In this document: in pieces, positions 32,936 through 41,828 of the stretch
How positions within the stretch are numbered: the first letter of the stretch is position 1
How the letters are laid out: each line of letters opens with the position of its first letter
The notes under the pieces: generated by a model
Seen by the model: only the letters and a program-made list of their open reading frames with translations
Databases searched by the model: none
Told to the model about the DNA's origin: nothing
Source: Oscillospiraceae bacterium
Lineage (GTDB): Bacteria; Bacillota; Clostridia; Oscillospirales; Ruminococcaceae
Direction: 5' to 3'
DNA length: 53,839 bases
NCBI GenBank assembly: GCA_009777835.1
Contig: WRKZ01000005.1
Location: forward strand, 1 to 53,839
Made by a program: the position numbers and the translations under genes

Positions 32936-33946
32936 TCAAGAAATAAGCAAACTCACCTCACCGGAAGAAAGCGACAGGGTTTCTCCGTCATCTTTTCTCA
33001 CGGTTAATCTGCCGGTCTCGTCTATATCGACTGCGACCGCCTCGAAAGGTTTCTTTAATCCCGAAACCACCACTCTTTTGCCGAGCATCATAAGTCTGCG
33101 CCTGTATTCCTGCAATAGGGTTTGACTATCATCATCCGGTTCCAGCACATGATTAATGACCTCTGCGGCAAGCCTGTTTCGTGAACAGGTGGGTTCGGTT
33201 CCCTCGATTCTGTCAAACACAGCTCCGGCTGTGTTTTTTATTTCATCGGGGAATCCGTCTTCGGGGGTGATAAAATTTATGCCGATTCCCACGATAATCC
33301 ACTGCATATTACCGCTTTCGAAATCGGTGACAGCCTCGGTCAATATTCCGCAGATTTTCTTCCCGTCGAGAAAAACATCGTTTACCCATTTGATTTGAGG
33401 TGACTTCCCGGTTGTTGATTCTATAGCCCTGCACACCGAAACAGCCGCATGAGCCGTCACCAGCGTAGGAACATCAAAACTGTCGAATTCTTCCCATTGC
33501 GACGGACGGAGTATGATACTCATATAAACCCCATGTCCCGCCAACGTAAAGAATTTCCTGTTATATCTGCCTTTCGCCTTGGTAATCTTATCCGCAAGAA
33601 TCACCGTTCCGTGTTCCGCGCCGTCTATAGCCTTTTCTTTTGCGGCTTTACCGGTGGATTCTATTACCGAATGGACTTCAAGCTTGTGCGACATTTCCTT
33701 GCCGAAAAGTTCCCGCAAGTGCGACACAATTCCCGCGGCAGACAAAACGTCACTGTTTTCGCAAAGACTATACCCGCGATTACTCACACCCTCTATTTTG
33801 TACCCCGCCTTCTGCAACTGCTTGACCGCTTTCCAGACAGCATTTCGCGATATCCCCAACGTCCGTGAAATCACCCCGCCGGAAACGCTTTCGCCCCGCT
33901 TTTCCTCAAGAAATTGTAAAACCAGATTCTTTGTGTTAGCACCCAC
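32936..33946 (-). CDS. birA: BirA: biotin protein ligase and biotin-operon repressor
   Basis: Attaches biotin to carboxylase subunits and, when biotinyl-AMP is bound, represses biotin genes. An N-terminal winged helix (about 8-60, GGVISRTLGISRNAVWKAVKQLQ) marks the bifunctional type; the ligase core shows KAKGRYNRKFFTLAG (biotinyl-AMP loop) and KWVNDVFLDGKKICGILTE. The start is a GTG at 33946, 7 bases after GGAGGG; a second GTG precedes it. It is transcribed away from bioY, with an operator between them. Confidence 0.93.
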   Translation of the reverse strand: MGANTKNLVLQFLEEKRGESVSGGVISRTLGISRNAVWKAVKQLQKAGYKIEGVSNRGYSLCENSDVLSAAGIVSHLRELFGKEMSHKLEVHSVIESTGKAAKEKAIDGAEHGTVILADKITKAKGRYNRKFFTLAGHGVYMSIILRPSQWEEFDSFDVPTLVTAHAAVSVCRAIESTTGKSPQIKWVNDVFLDGKKICGILTEAVTDFESGNMQWIIVGIGINFITPEDGFPDEIKNTAGAVFDRIEGTEPTCSRNRLAAEVINHVLEPDDDSQTLLQEYRRRLMMLGKRVVVSGLKKPFEAVAVDIDETGRLTVRKDDGETLSLSSGEVSLLIS

Positions 33947-33976
33947 CACGCAACCCTCCAATCGTTTCTATACGAT

Positions 33977-34005
33977 AGTATACCACAATTATTCCAAAAA
34001 TTCAA
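33977..34005 (-). promoter_or_regulatory. Promoter of birA
   Basis: Minus strand: TTGAAT, 17-bp spacer, TATACT. It lies on the birA side of the operator. Confidence 0.6.
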
Positions 34006-34011
34006 GACGAA

Positions 34012-34044
34012 TTGTCACCCAATTCTCAGAAACTCAGTTGACAA
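34012..34044. promoter_or_regulatory. BirA-type operator
   Basis: Inverted half-sites TTGTCACCC and AGTTGACAA separated by 15 bp, matching the geometry of known BirA operators (9-bp half-sites, 14-16 bp apart, TTGTnAACC-like). The right half-site covers the -35 box of bioY, so bound BirA would block it; the left half-site ends 7 bp from the birA -35. Confidence 0.8.
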
Positions 34045-34066
34045 TTCAAAATTTTTTCTGTATAAT
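34038..34066 (+). promoter_or_regulatory. Sigma-A promoter of bioY
   Basis: Perfect TTGACA, 17-bp spacer, TATAAT; overlaps the right BirA half-site. Confidence 0.88.
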
Positions 34067-34099
34067 GGAAGAAAAAAAGAAAAACAGGAGAACCCAAAA

Positions 34100-34666
34100 A
34101 TGGATATCAACAGAAAAAACGAAAAAAAATCAACGGTTCGCGAAATCTGCTACATAGCTGTATTCGCGGCAATTATCACGGCATGCGCTCAATTGAAAAT
34201 TCCGTTACCCGGTGGGGTTCCGATTACGATGCAGACCTTCGCAATCCCGTTAGCAGGGGTGGTTCTGGGTTTGCGAAACGGCACTATAGCATCGCTTGTG
34301 TACGTCCTACTCGGAGCGATAGGGGTCCCGGTCTTTGCAGGATTCACCGGAGGAATGGGGATTGTCTTCGGACCGACCGGCGGATTTATTCTCACCTTCC
34401 CTTTGATGGCACTTACTGCGGGAATCGGCGCGAAATACAAGGGAGGAAACACGCTCTGGCTTACCATGTGGCTTATTCTGGGGGCGGTGGTGAACTTCAC
34501 GGGGGGGTTACTGATGTACGCATTCATTACCGAGCATAATCTTACGATTTCTTTCACCCGAACCGTCGCGCCGTTCATTCCGGGGGCGATAATAAAAATC
34601 CTCCTGGTCGTATCATACGGTAAGATGATTCGACAATCACTCATAAAAGCGCGTGTTTTGACTTAA
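34100..34666 (+). CDS. bioY: Biotin transporter BioY (ECF S component)
   Basis: The biotin-binding membrane subunit of an energy-coupling-factor transporter; the shared EcfA/A'/T module is not in the window. Six hydrophobic segments with the family pattern CAQLKIPLPGGVPITMQTFA near the N-terminus and GPTGGFILTFP in the middle. 188 aa is typical. AACAGGAGAA precedes the ATG. No biotin synthesis genes are nearby, so the host probably scavenges biotin. Confidence 0.95.
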   Translation: MDINRKNEKKSTVREICYIAVFAAIITACAQLKIPLPGGVPITMQTFAIPLAGVVLGLRNGTIASLVYVLLGAIGVPVFAGFTGGMGIVFGPTGGFILTFPLMALTAGIGAKYKGGNTLWLTMWLILGAVVNFTGGLLMYAFITEHNLTISFTRTVAPFIPGAIIKILLVVSYGKMIRQSLIKARVLT

Positions 34667-34685
34667 CCGCTTTTGAATTTCAGTC

Positions 34686-34715
34686 TTGACAAATCCTAAT
34701 TGTATGTGATATAAT
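34686..34715 (+). promoter_or_regulatory. Sigma-A promoter of secA
   Basis: TTGACA, 18-bp spacer, TATAAT, 58 bp before the secA ATG. Confidence 0.85.
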
Positions 34716-34773
34716 AGAAATAATTATAATCAGAATATAATATAGAAAAAATATAGAAAAGAGAAAAGCATAC

Positions 34774-37506
34774 ATGGGATTATTCAAAACTTATTCACAA
34801 AAAGAGCTTAAGAGAATCGAGCCGTTGAAGCAAAAGACCCTCGACCTCGAACAGCATTATCAATCCATGAGCGATAAACAGCTCAAAGAACAAACCGGGC
34901 TTTTGAAAGAACGTCTCTCCAAAGGGGAAACCCCGGATGATATTCTGCCGGATGCTTTCGCGGTCTGCCGTGAAGCTATGTGGCGAGTAATCGCAATTAA
35001 ACCCTACCCTGTTCAGATTATCGGCGGAATAGTCCTCCACCAAGGGCGAATCGCCGAGATGAAAACAGGTGAAGGTAAAACCTTCGTGGCGGCACTCCCC
35101 GCCTACCTCAACGCATTAAGCGGGCGGGGCGTTCACGTTGTGACCGTGAACGACTATCTCGCGCGGTACGGCTCTGAACTGATTGGAAGGGTCTTCCGTT
35201 TCCTGGGAATGACGGTGGGACTGATTGTTCACGAAAAACGCAATGATGAACGCAGAGCGTCGTATCATTCCGATGTAACCTACGGCACGAATAACGAGTT
35301 CGGGTTCGATTATCTGCGAGATAATATGTGCGTTCGTAAATCAGATAAAGTTCAGCGGGAACATCACTTTGCCATAGTGGACGAGGTTGACTCGATTCTT
35401 ATCGACGAGGCGCGGACTCCCTTGATTATCTCGGGCAAGGGGGATAAATCCACCGATTTATACGAGAAAGCCAACAAGCTCGTGAGGGGATTCAAGGCGA
35501 AAAAGGTTGTTGAACTCGATTCAAAAGAAGAACACGACCATTATGAGGGCGATTATATCGTTGACGAAAAGGCACGGACTTCTACACTACTCCCTTCCGG
35601 AGTAAAGAAAGCCGAGGCTTTTTTCGGCATTGAAAACTTGATGGAACCCGATAACGTTTCGATTCTCCATCACGTGAATCAAGCAATTAAAGCCCACGGA
35701 ATAATGAAACTCGATGTTGATTACGTTGTTAAAGAAGGGGAAATAATAATAGTAGACGAATTCACCGGACGTTTGATGTTAGGGAGAAGATTCAACGAGG
35801 GTCTTCACCAGGCAATCGAGGCGAAGGAGGCGGTGAAGGTCAAGAATGAATCTAAAACACTGGCGACCATCACTTTCCAGAATTTCTTCCGTTTATATGA
35901 CAAACTTTCGGGGATGACAGGTACGGCAATGACCGAGGAAGAAGAGTTCCGCGGAATTTATCGGCTTGACGTGGTGGAAATTCCTACTAATAAACCTTGT
36001 ATACGTTCCGACCATAACGACCACGTTTACAAAAACGAAAACGGAAAATTCACCGCTGTGGTTCGTCAGGTCGAGGATTGTCACGAGAGAGGTCAGCCGA
36101 TTCTCGTAGGTACGATTTCGATTGAGAAGTCGGAACAATTATCGAAAATGCTGAAGAAAAAAGGAATCAAGCATGAAGTCCTCAATGCGAAAAACCACGC
36201 ACGAGAAGCTGAAATAGTCGCCCAGGCAGGCAAGAAGAACGCAGTCACCATTGCGACTAACATGGCAGGACGCGGAACCGACATTATGCTGGGCGGTAAC
36301 GCTGAGTATCTGGCACGCTCGGAAATGCGCAAGCGAATGAGTCGCGACGGATTGGACGAAGAGTTGATTGAACAGGTCATATATGAAGCTACCGGTTTCG
36401 CCGAGACCGATAACGAACAGGTGCTTCAAGCGCGGGAAACGTTCAAAGAGTTGTTTGATAAGTACAAGGCGGAAATTGCGCCGCAAGCTGAAGAAGTCTG
36501 CGCAGTGGGAGGATTATTCATACTCGGTACCGAACGGCATGAATCCCGCCGAATCGATAATCAGTTGCGGGGGCGGGCGGGTCGTCAAGGAGACCCCGGA
36601 GAAAGCCGATTCTTCTTATCGTTGGACGATGACTTAATGAGGCTCTTCGGCGGGGAGCGAATCCATTCCATGATGGAAATGCTAAAGGTGGAAGAGGATA
36701 TTCCGATTGAAAACAGGATTCTGTCACGAACAATCGAAAACGCACAGAAAAAAGTCGAAGGCAGAAACTTCTCGGCACGTAAGCACGTTCTTGAATTTGA
36801 CGATGTTATGTCTCAGATGAGAAGTACGATTTATAAACAACGCGGAAAAGTCCTCGACGATGAAGATATAAGCGGGAATATTCGCGAAATGCTCGAAGAA
36901 ACAGTCAACGAAACAGTCGCGACTTTCTGTCAAGGTGAAATCGCCGACGACTGGAATCTCATGGGACTGCGGGAACATTTCAGAGGGTTCGCACTCACCG
37001 ACGAAAACGATTACAACTACACGGTCGAACAGTTGGGCGAAGTCTCGAAAGAAGATATTCAAGCGGATTTACTGGAACGTGCTTTGGCGCGTTATGCCGC
37101 ACAAGAGGCTGAGTTCACCTCCGAAATCATGCGAAATATTGAGCGTGATGCGTTACTCCGCAACGTTGACACTCATTGGATGGAACACATCGATGCGATG
37201 GCGGATTTGAAACAGGGGATTTATCTCCGTACTATGGGCGGAGGAAAAGACCCGGTTGTCGAATATCGGCACGAGGGCTTTGCTATGTATGATGCTATGA
37301 TTGCGTCTATTCGTGAAGATACGGTGAGAATGATTCTGACTGTTCGTAAAATGACCGAACGCGAACAAATCATGAAGGCTTTCGCCGAGAATGCGGGTGC
37401 GAAAATCACGGTCGTCCGTAAGTCGAGCGAGAAGGTCGGGCCTAACGACCCGTGTTCGTGCGGTTCGGGGAAGAAGTTCAAGAAGTGTTGCGGGATTGGT
37501 AGGTGA
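34774..37506 (+). CDS. secA: Preprotein translocase ATPase SecA
   Basis: Motor that drives secreted proteins through SecYEG. Visible parts: Walker A in EMKTGEGKTFVAALPAY (about 95-105), TVNDYLARYGSE, DEAD-box VDEVDSILIDEARTPLI, the preprotein crosslinking domain, the second motor domain with NMAGRGTDIMLGG and RGRAGRQGDPGES, and the C-terminal zinc tail DPCSCGSGKKFKKCC. 910 aa is somewhat longer than the Bacillus protein (841), typical for clostridia. It has its own promoter; its stop overlaps the ribosome site of the following hicB-like gene. Confidence 0.97.
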   Translation: MGLFKTYSQKELKRIEPLKQKTLDLEQHYQSMSDKQLKEQTGLLKERLSKGETPDDILPDAFAVCREAMWRVIAIKPYPVQIIGGIVLHQGRIAEMKTGEGKTFVAALPAYLNALSGRGVHVVTVNDYLARYGSELIGRVFRFLGMTVGLIVHEKRNDERRASYHSDVTYGTNNEFGFDYLRDNMCVRKSDKVQREHHFAIVDEVDSILIDEARTPLIISGKGDKSTDLYEKANKLVRGFKAKKVVELDSKEEHDHYEGDYIVDEKARTSTLLPSGVKKAEAFFGIENLMEPDNVSILHHVNQAIKAHGIMKLDVDYVVKEGEIIIVDEFTGRLMLGRRFNEGLHQAIEAKEAVKVKNESKTLATITFQNFFRLYDKLSGMTGTAMTEEEEFRGIYRLDVVEIPTNKPCIRSDHNDHVYKNENGKFTAVVRQVEDCHERGQPILVGTISIEKSEQLSKMLKKKGIKHEVLNAKNHAREAEIVAQAGKKNAVTIATNMAGRGTDIMLGGNAEYLARSEMRKRMSRDGLDEELIEQVIYEATGFAETDNEQVLQARETFKELFDKYKAEIAPQAEEVCAVGGLFILGTERHESRRIDNQLRGRAGRQGDPGESRFFLSLDDDLMRLFGGERIHSMMEMLKVEEDIPIENRILSRTIENAQKKVEGRNFSARKHVLEFDDVMSQMRSTIYKQRGKVLDDEDISGNIREMLEETVNETVATFCQGEIADDWNLMGLREHFRGFALTDENDYNYTVEQLGEVSKEDIQADLLERALARYAAQEAEFTSEIMRNIERDALLRNVDTHWMEHIDAMADLKQGIYLRTMGGGKDPVVEYRHEGFAMYDAMIASIREDTVRMILTVRKMTEREQIMKAFAENAGAKITVVRKSSEKVGPNDPCSCGSGKKFKKCCGIGR

Positions 37507-37511
37507 GTGCT

Positions 37512-37736
37512 ATGAAACGTAATCTAACGGTCGTTATCGAGAAAGACAACGAGTCCGGGGGGTATGTCGGTTTCGCCCCCGGTATACCCGGGGCGCATAC
37601 CTGTGCCGAATCAATCGAACAATTGTATGTGAATCTTAAAGAAGTAACCGAATTGTGTCTTGAGGAAATGAACAGCGAACAAAAGCGGGAAATCCCGGAC
37701 TTTTTCGCAATCTCGCATATTGAGGTCGCGGTATGA
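37512..37736 (+). CDS. HicB-family (UPF0150) antitoxin-like protein, orphan
   Basis: 74 aa with the HicB partial RNase H-like fold: LTVVIEKDNESGGYVGFAPG, PGAHTCAESIEQLYVNLKE and the ending HIEVAV that in many pairs directly precedes hicA. The SD AGGTGA covers the secA stop. HicB neutralises the HicA mRNA interferase, but no hicA follows: only a 5-codon ORF starting at the expected ATGA overlap. It may now have a separate role, or be a remnant kept by its position in the secA operon. Confidence 0.75.
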   Translation: MKRNLTVVIEKDNESGGYVGFAPGIPGAHTCAESIEQLYVNLKEVTELCLEEMNSEQKREIPDFFAISHIEVAV

Positions 37737-37750
37737 GTAAGGTTGATTAG
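37733..37750 (+). pseudogene. Five-codon stub at the expected hicA start
   Basis: ATG overlapping the hicB stop as ATGA and reading M-S-K-V-D-stop. HicA proteins following this HicB type often begin M-S-K/M-T-K with the same overlap, so the stub could be what remains of hicA after deletion. Only 11 bp separate it from the ATPase start codon. This is inference from position and five codons. Confidence 0.35.
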
Positions 37751-37761
37751 GGAGGTAGGCT

Positions 37762-38832
37762 ATGGCTATAGAACGTGTGGAAATCAAGGATTTCCAGGTT
37801 TTTAAGGGCGAATTCACGTGCGACTTCTGTCCGGGCGTGAACGTCCTTATCGGCGGTAACGGCACGGGTAAGAGTACGTTGATGAGAGTGATGTGCCGTC
37901 TTTGTGACAACAAAGATACGGAATATTACTTTTTTGAAAACAATTGGCTTGGAAGGTTTGGTGATTACCCGTTTGAATATTTAAGAATGGAAACAATAAG
38001 CGAAGGTGTAGTTAATCGCATCAGCGTTAAATCCATTCGTATTGATGGCAAGGGTGATTTAGGCGATAGAGTGATTAAAGACGGAAGATGGGTTGAAGTC
38101 CCTATGACTGACGATTATACAGAAACGGAAACGATGATTTGGGGTGATTGTATACAAGAAATTGTATATACTCAAAAGGGACATAAAAACACTCCCTCAA
38201 TGTTTATTCCCGAGAACGACCTGCTCTCCAACGCACGAGGTTTGGTAGAAACAGCAACATATGGGAATGCGCAACTTTTGTTGCCGGAAGTTGAGGTTAT
38301 TGCAAAATCCCGTGTGCTTCCCTCTGTGCCGGAACAACCATTATACCGCAAAATCTGTGACTTAATCGGTGGCGAACCGGAACACGATGGTCAAAGTTTC
38401 TTTATGAAACGTCAAGGTATTGACAAACGTATACCATTCACGATGGAAGCAAGCGGTTTCCGCAAGTTCGGACTATTGGCTCTGCTCGTTCGCAATGAAA
38501 TGATTAAACCCGGCACTGTACTCTTCTGGGACGAACCAGAGAACAGTCTCAACCCGTTGCTAATGGAAAAACTCGTGGAAATCTTAATAGAGTTATCGCG
38601 AAACAAAGTACAGATTTTCCTTGCAACGCACAGTGAATTACTTGCAAAGGAAATCGACATACAACGCAAAGAGAGCGATGAAATCAAGTTCCTTTCGCTG
38701 TATGAAGACGATGGCAAAATCAAAGCAAATTCAAACAAACGTTTCGACCTGCTCGAACCGAATCATCTAATCTCTGTTCCTGTCAAGCAGTATGACAGGG
38801 AAATTCAAAAGGAGCTTGGCGGAAATGAATGA
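37762..38832 (+). CDS. AAA/ABC-type ATPase (AAA_15/21-like, OLD/PtuA-related)
   Basis: An SMC/ABC-like ATPase of the kind used in defence and repair modules. Walker A GGNGTGKST (31-39) follows IERVEIKDFQVFKG; an ABC-like signature region EASGFRKFGLLALL (about 228) and Walker B GTVLFWDEPENSLNP (about 253) precede the H-loop ATHSE (about 290). The middle (about 60-210) has no coiled coil and is not recognised. GGGAGG lies 7-10 bases before the ATG. The last 8 bp overlap the next gene, so the two form a pair. Composition past about 37900 looks more A/T-rich than secA and the PBP gene, by eye, suggesting transfer. Confidence 0.85.
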   Translation: MAIERVEIKDFQVFKGEFTCDFCPGVNVLIGGNGTGKSTLMRVMCRLCDNKDTEYYFFENNWLGRFGDYPFEYLRMETISEGVVNRISVKSIRIDGKGDLGDRVIKDGRWVEVPMTDDYTETETMIWGDCIQEIVYTQKGHKNTPSMFIPENDLLSNARGLVETATYGNAQLLLPEVEVIAKSRVLPSVPEQPLYRKICDLIGGEPEHDGQSFFMKRQGIDKRIPFTMEASGFRKFGLLALLVRNEMIKPGTVLFWDEPENSLNPLLMEKLVEILIELSRNKVQIFLATHSELLAKEIDIQRKESDEIKFLSLYEDDGKIKANSNKRFDLLEPNHLISVPVKQYDREIQKELGGNE

Positions 38833-39319
38833 TTATATTGAAGAAAGCGATATGAATTTTATTCCCGATAATTCCTTTCGTATTGAAAAATCGAAAGTGT
38901 ACGATGACTTGAAACATTCGAAAATTAAAACGGTCGAGTTTATCCGGGTCAAAGGTGACAGATTATTATTATTCGTTGAAGCAAAACCACGTCTGCATGA
39001 CCCGGATAAATTACAGAGAAACGTCAAAATTTTCGAAGAGGAAATCATTGAAATCAAAGATAAATTCATACACGCTCTAAATCTTTTTTCGGCTATAAAA
39101 GTCGGGGTTAAAGAAGCGGATTTTCCCGATGATTTTGTCTTACCAAAAAGGCTTTCGCTTACGTTTATACTTGTTGTTAAGAAAAACAGCGAGAGGGAAT
39201 CTCTAAAAGCACGTGAAAAGCTTATGTCTCTTTTGCCAAACTACTTAAAAACAATCTGGGAACCGAAAGTTTTTGTCTTGAATTATACTCAAGCTAAAGA
39301 ACAAAAACTAACAGTCTAA
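38825..39319 (+). CDS. Unknown partner of the ATPase, possible PD-(D/E)XK nuclease fold
   Basis: 164 aa from the ATG at 38825 (AAAGGAGCTTGGCGGAA before it; the track start is 11 codons early inside the ATPase gene). Not a recognised family. A beta-hairpin VEFIRVKGDRLLLFVEAKPR offers E38-x13-E52-A-K54, the spacing of a PD-(D/E)XK active site, after a helix with E21; this is a motif-level guess. The C-terminal half alternates helices and strands (RLSLTFILVVKKN) and ends EPKVFVLNYTQ. Overlap with the ATPase gene and A/T-rich composition suggest a two-gene module. Confidence 0.6.
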   Translation: MNDYIEESDMNFIPDNSFRIEKSKVYDDLKHSKIKTVEFIRVKGDRLLLFVEAKPRLHDPDKLQRNVKIFEEEIIEIKDKFIHALNLFSAIKVGVKEADFPDDFVLPKRLSLTFILVVKKNSERESLKAREKLMSLLPNYLKTIWEPKVFVLNYTQAKEQKLTV

Positions 39320-39334
39320 CACAGGGGGTCACTC

Positions 39335-41815
39335 ATGCACAAAATATACCATAATTTACCCGAAGAACCGCCGGAAAAACTCAAAAGCGCACCAAAACCG
39401 AAATCCGACAAACGTCCCCGCAGGAAGGGCAAACTCACACCGGTTAAAGGGGTGAAACACGTCCTGTCGGTTATAGGGACGACTTTTCTGACGCTGTTTC
39501 TCATAATCGTGATTACCGGGTGCGTCGTCGCAGTTGCTTTGAGCGTGTATATCACGCAGTTCGCCGAATCCATGTACGACGTGGATTTACAGGCGGTGGA
39601 ACTCAGCTATAACAGCTTCCTTTTAGCAAAGAATCCGCATTACAATCCCGAAGACCCCGAATCGGAGGAATACATTGAACTGTTTGCGTTGAGTGCGGAC
39701 GAAAATCGAATTTGGGTGGATTTGGAAGACATTCCGCAACACGCAATAGATGCGCTCGTAGCGACGGAAGACAAACGCTTCTACGACCATGCCGGGGTAG
39801 ACTGGTATCGGACGGCGGGGGCGACACTTTCGGAATTTGCGGGAATAGGCGAGGCACGCGGCGGCGGTTCAACCATTACGCAACAGTTAGTCAGAGACAT
39901 CACAAAAGACGACCAGGTCAACATAGGCAGAAAACTGCGCGAAATCTTCCGGGCAATCAGCTTTGAACAAAAATATTCCAAACACGATATTCTGGAGAGT
40001 TATCTTAATCGTGTCGCTTTGGGGAACACAGTATACGGAATAGGCTCTGCCGCGAAACATTACTTCGATAAAGAAGCGAGTGAGCTCACCATAGCCGAAT
40101 CTTGTATACTCATAGGTCTGCTTCCGTCACCGGTTTCATATAATCCTTATTATAATCCCGAACGTTCGCGATACTGGCAGAAGAACGCAATCTGGAATAT
40201 GTACGACCAAGGGTATATTTCGTTTGCGGAGTATGAGGAGGCATTGAATGAACAGGTGCAGTTCCGTCTCCCGATTAGCAGTCAGTGCCGTTGCCCTGAA
40301 GAGCTTCCTCGCTGTGACGGTGCGTACTTCGGTTATATAGACGAGAGGTATGAGGAATTCTACGGTCTGCAGGGCAATGCCGATGATGAAGACTTGTACT
40401 TCCAAAATGTCCCTATGGAGGATTTAATCAATCCGTTTAAATTCACCGAATATGCAGTTCGGCATAACTGGTACATCGATGCCGCGCTGAAGGAAATTAC
40501 CGCCGATTTAGCCGCACTTAACGAAATTCCTTATGAGAATGCCGCCGCACTGATTCGAAAAGGCGGGTATAAAATCTACCTTTCGATGGACATCGAAATG
40601 CAGGACAAATTGGAGGCTATTTACAACGACCCGTATTTAGTGCGAAACCCATCCTACCCGTATGCTGCGGGAACCCCCGCACGGAACACTATTCAGAGTG
40701 CGTTTGTTGTGATGGATATGCACGGAAACGTAGTCGCGGTAGCAGGGGGGGTCGGTGACAAACCCGGTAATGATGCCTTCAACAGGGCGAATCAAGCCCG
40801 ACGAAACATCGGTTCTACCATTAAGCCTTTCGGCGTGTATGCCCCCGCAATTGACATGAACAAAATCACCTATTCGTCCATGTTGCTTGACCTTGCGGGG
40901 CTAATCGACGACCCGGGCGCACCCGGTCAATTTAAAGACTGGCCGGAAAACTACGGCGGCAGTCTCGGTTCGGGAAGCAATTACGCAGCATGGTACGCTT
41001 TAGCGAAGTCCACCAACACCGTTTCCGCACGGACGATGCACCTGCTCGGCCCAAATACCGCATTAAACTTCCTGCAGGAGCGTTTGGGGATTACCACACT
41101 CACCACGAAACAGCACTTGACTTATTCGTCACTTGCAACCGGTTCTATGGAAGTTAAACTGCACGAATTAGCCGGGGCGTTCCAGATTTTCGGAACGGGG
41201 GGGATTTATTACAAACCCGCCTTCTATTCGCGGATTGAAGACCATAACGGGAATATAATCATGGAGAGAGACTCTGTGGGTTCGCAGGCAATCGGTGCGG
41301 ATTCAGCGTGGGTAGTAAACCGAATGATGCGGGACGTTGTGGAAGACCCGAATGAAATGGGTCGCCGTGCGCAATTGCCTATGCCGAACGTTGAAATAAT
41401 CGGTAAGACGGGAACAGCTAACGATATGTCTGACGTTTTGTTCGCCGGATTAACCCCCGATTATGTAGCGGTAATCCGTCTCGGCTATGACGACAACCGC
41501 GCGCTGTCGAATCAACCGGGCGGCGGTGACTGGTGGAGACCGCCTACAATCGTCTGGGGGGAAATCATGTCAAAACTAATCCCTATCGACCAACCCCGCG
41601 GTTGGGCAGAGGTGAAAAACAAATCCGGGGCTGTCGAGGACTACTACTGCGCTTCGACGGGATTGATGTACGGGCCGAATTGTGCGGAGGATGGCGCAGG
41701 CCGAAGGGTGGGATACTATAAATCCTCGAACATTCCGGCAAGATGTACGCACGATGCTACGGCATGGGCAATGATAGAACAAGAACAAAAACCGCTGTAT
41801 CGGATTTTGAGTTAG
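39335..41815 (+). CDS. Class A penicillin-binding protein (transglycosylase/transpeptidase)
   Basis: Builds and crosslinks peptidoglycan. A basic cytoplasmic tail (1-45), one membrane helix (about 46-70), a GT51 domain with TEDKRFYDHAGVDW (catalytic Glu about 143), GGSTITQQLVR and a long C-terminal transpeptidase with catalytic Ser494 in GSTIKP and KTGTAND (about 690). 826 aa is typical of PBP1a. A Cys pair in the region CRCPEELPRC (about 315) is unusual for the family and may form a disulfide. AGGGGGT precedes the ATG; it follows the ATPase pair by 15 bp. Confidence 0.95.
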   Translation: MHKIYHNLPEEPPEKLKSAPKPKSDKRPRRKGKLTPVKGVKHVLSVIGTTFLTLFLIIVITGCVVAVALSVYITQFAESMYDVDLQAVELSYNSFLLAKNPHYNPEDPESEEYIELFALSADENRIWVDLEDIPQHAIDALVATEDKRFYDHAGVDWYRTAGATLSEFAGIGEARGGGSTITQQLVRDITKDDQVNIGRKLREIFRAISFEQKYSKHDILESYLNRVALGNTVYGIGSAAKHYFDKEASELTIAESCILIGLLPSPVSYNPYYNPERSRYWQKNAIWNMYDQGYISFAEYEEALNEQVQFRLPISSQCRCPEELPRCDGAYFGYIDERYEEFYGLQGNADDEDLYFQNVPMEDLINPFKFTEYAVRHNWYIDAALKEITADLAALNEIPYENAAALIRKGGYKIYLSMDIEMQDKLEAIYNDPYLVRNPSYPYAAGTPARNTIQSAFVVMDMHGNVVAVAGGVGDKPGNDAFNRANQARRNIGSTIKPFGVYAPAIDMNKITYSSMLLDLAGLIDDPGAPGQFKDWPENYGGSLGSGSNYAAWYALAKSTNTVSARTMHLLGPNTALNFLQERLGITTLTTKQHLTYSSLATGSMEVKLHELAGAFQIFGTGGIYYKPAFYSRIEDHNGNIIMERDSVGSQAIGADSAWVVNRMMRDVVEDPNEMGRRAQLPMPNVEIIGKTGTANDMSDVLFAGLTPDYVAVIRLGYDDNRALSNQPGGGDWWRPPTIVWGEIMSKLIPIDQPRGWAEVKNKSGAVEDYYCASTGLMYGPNCAEDGAGRRVGYYKSSNIPARCTHDATAWAMIEQEQKPLYRILS

Positions 41816-41828
41816 AAAGAGAGTTTTC

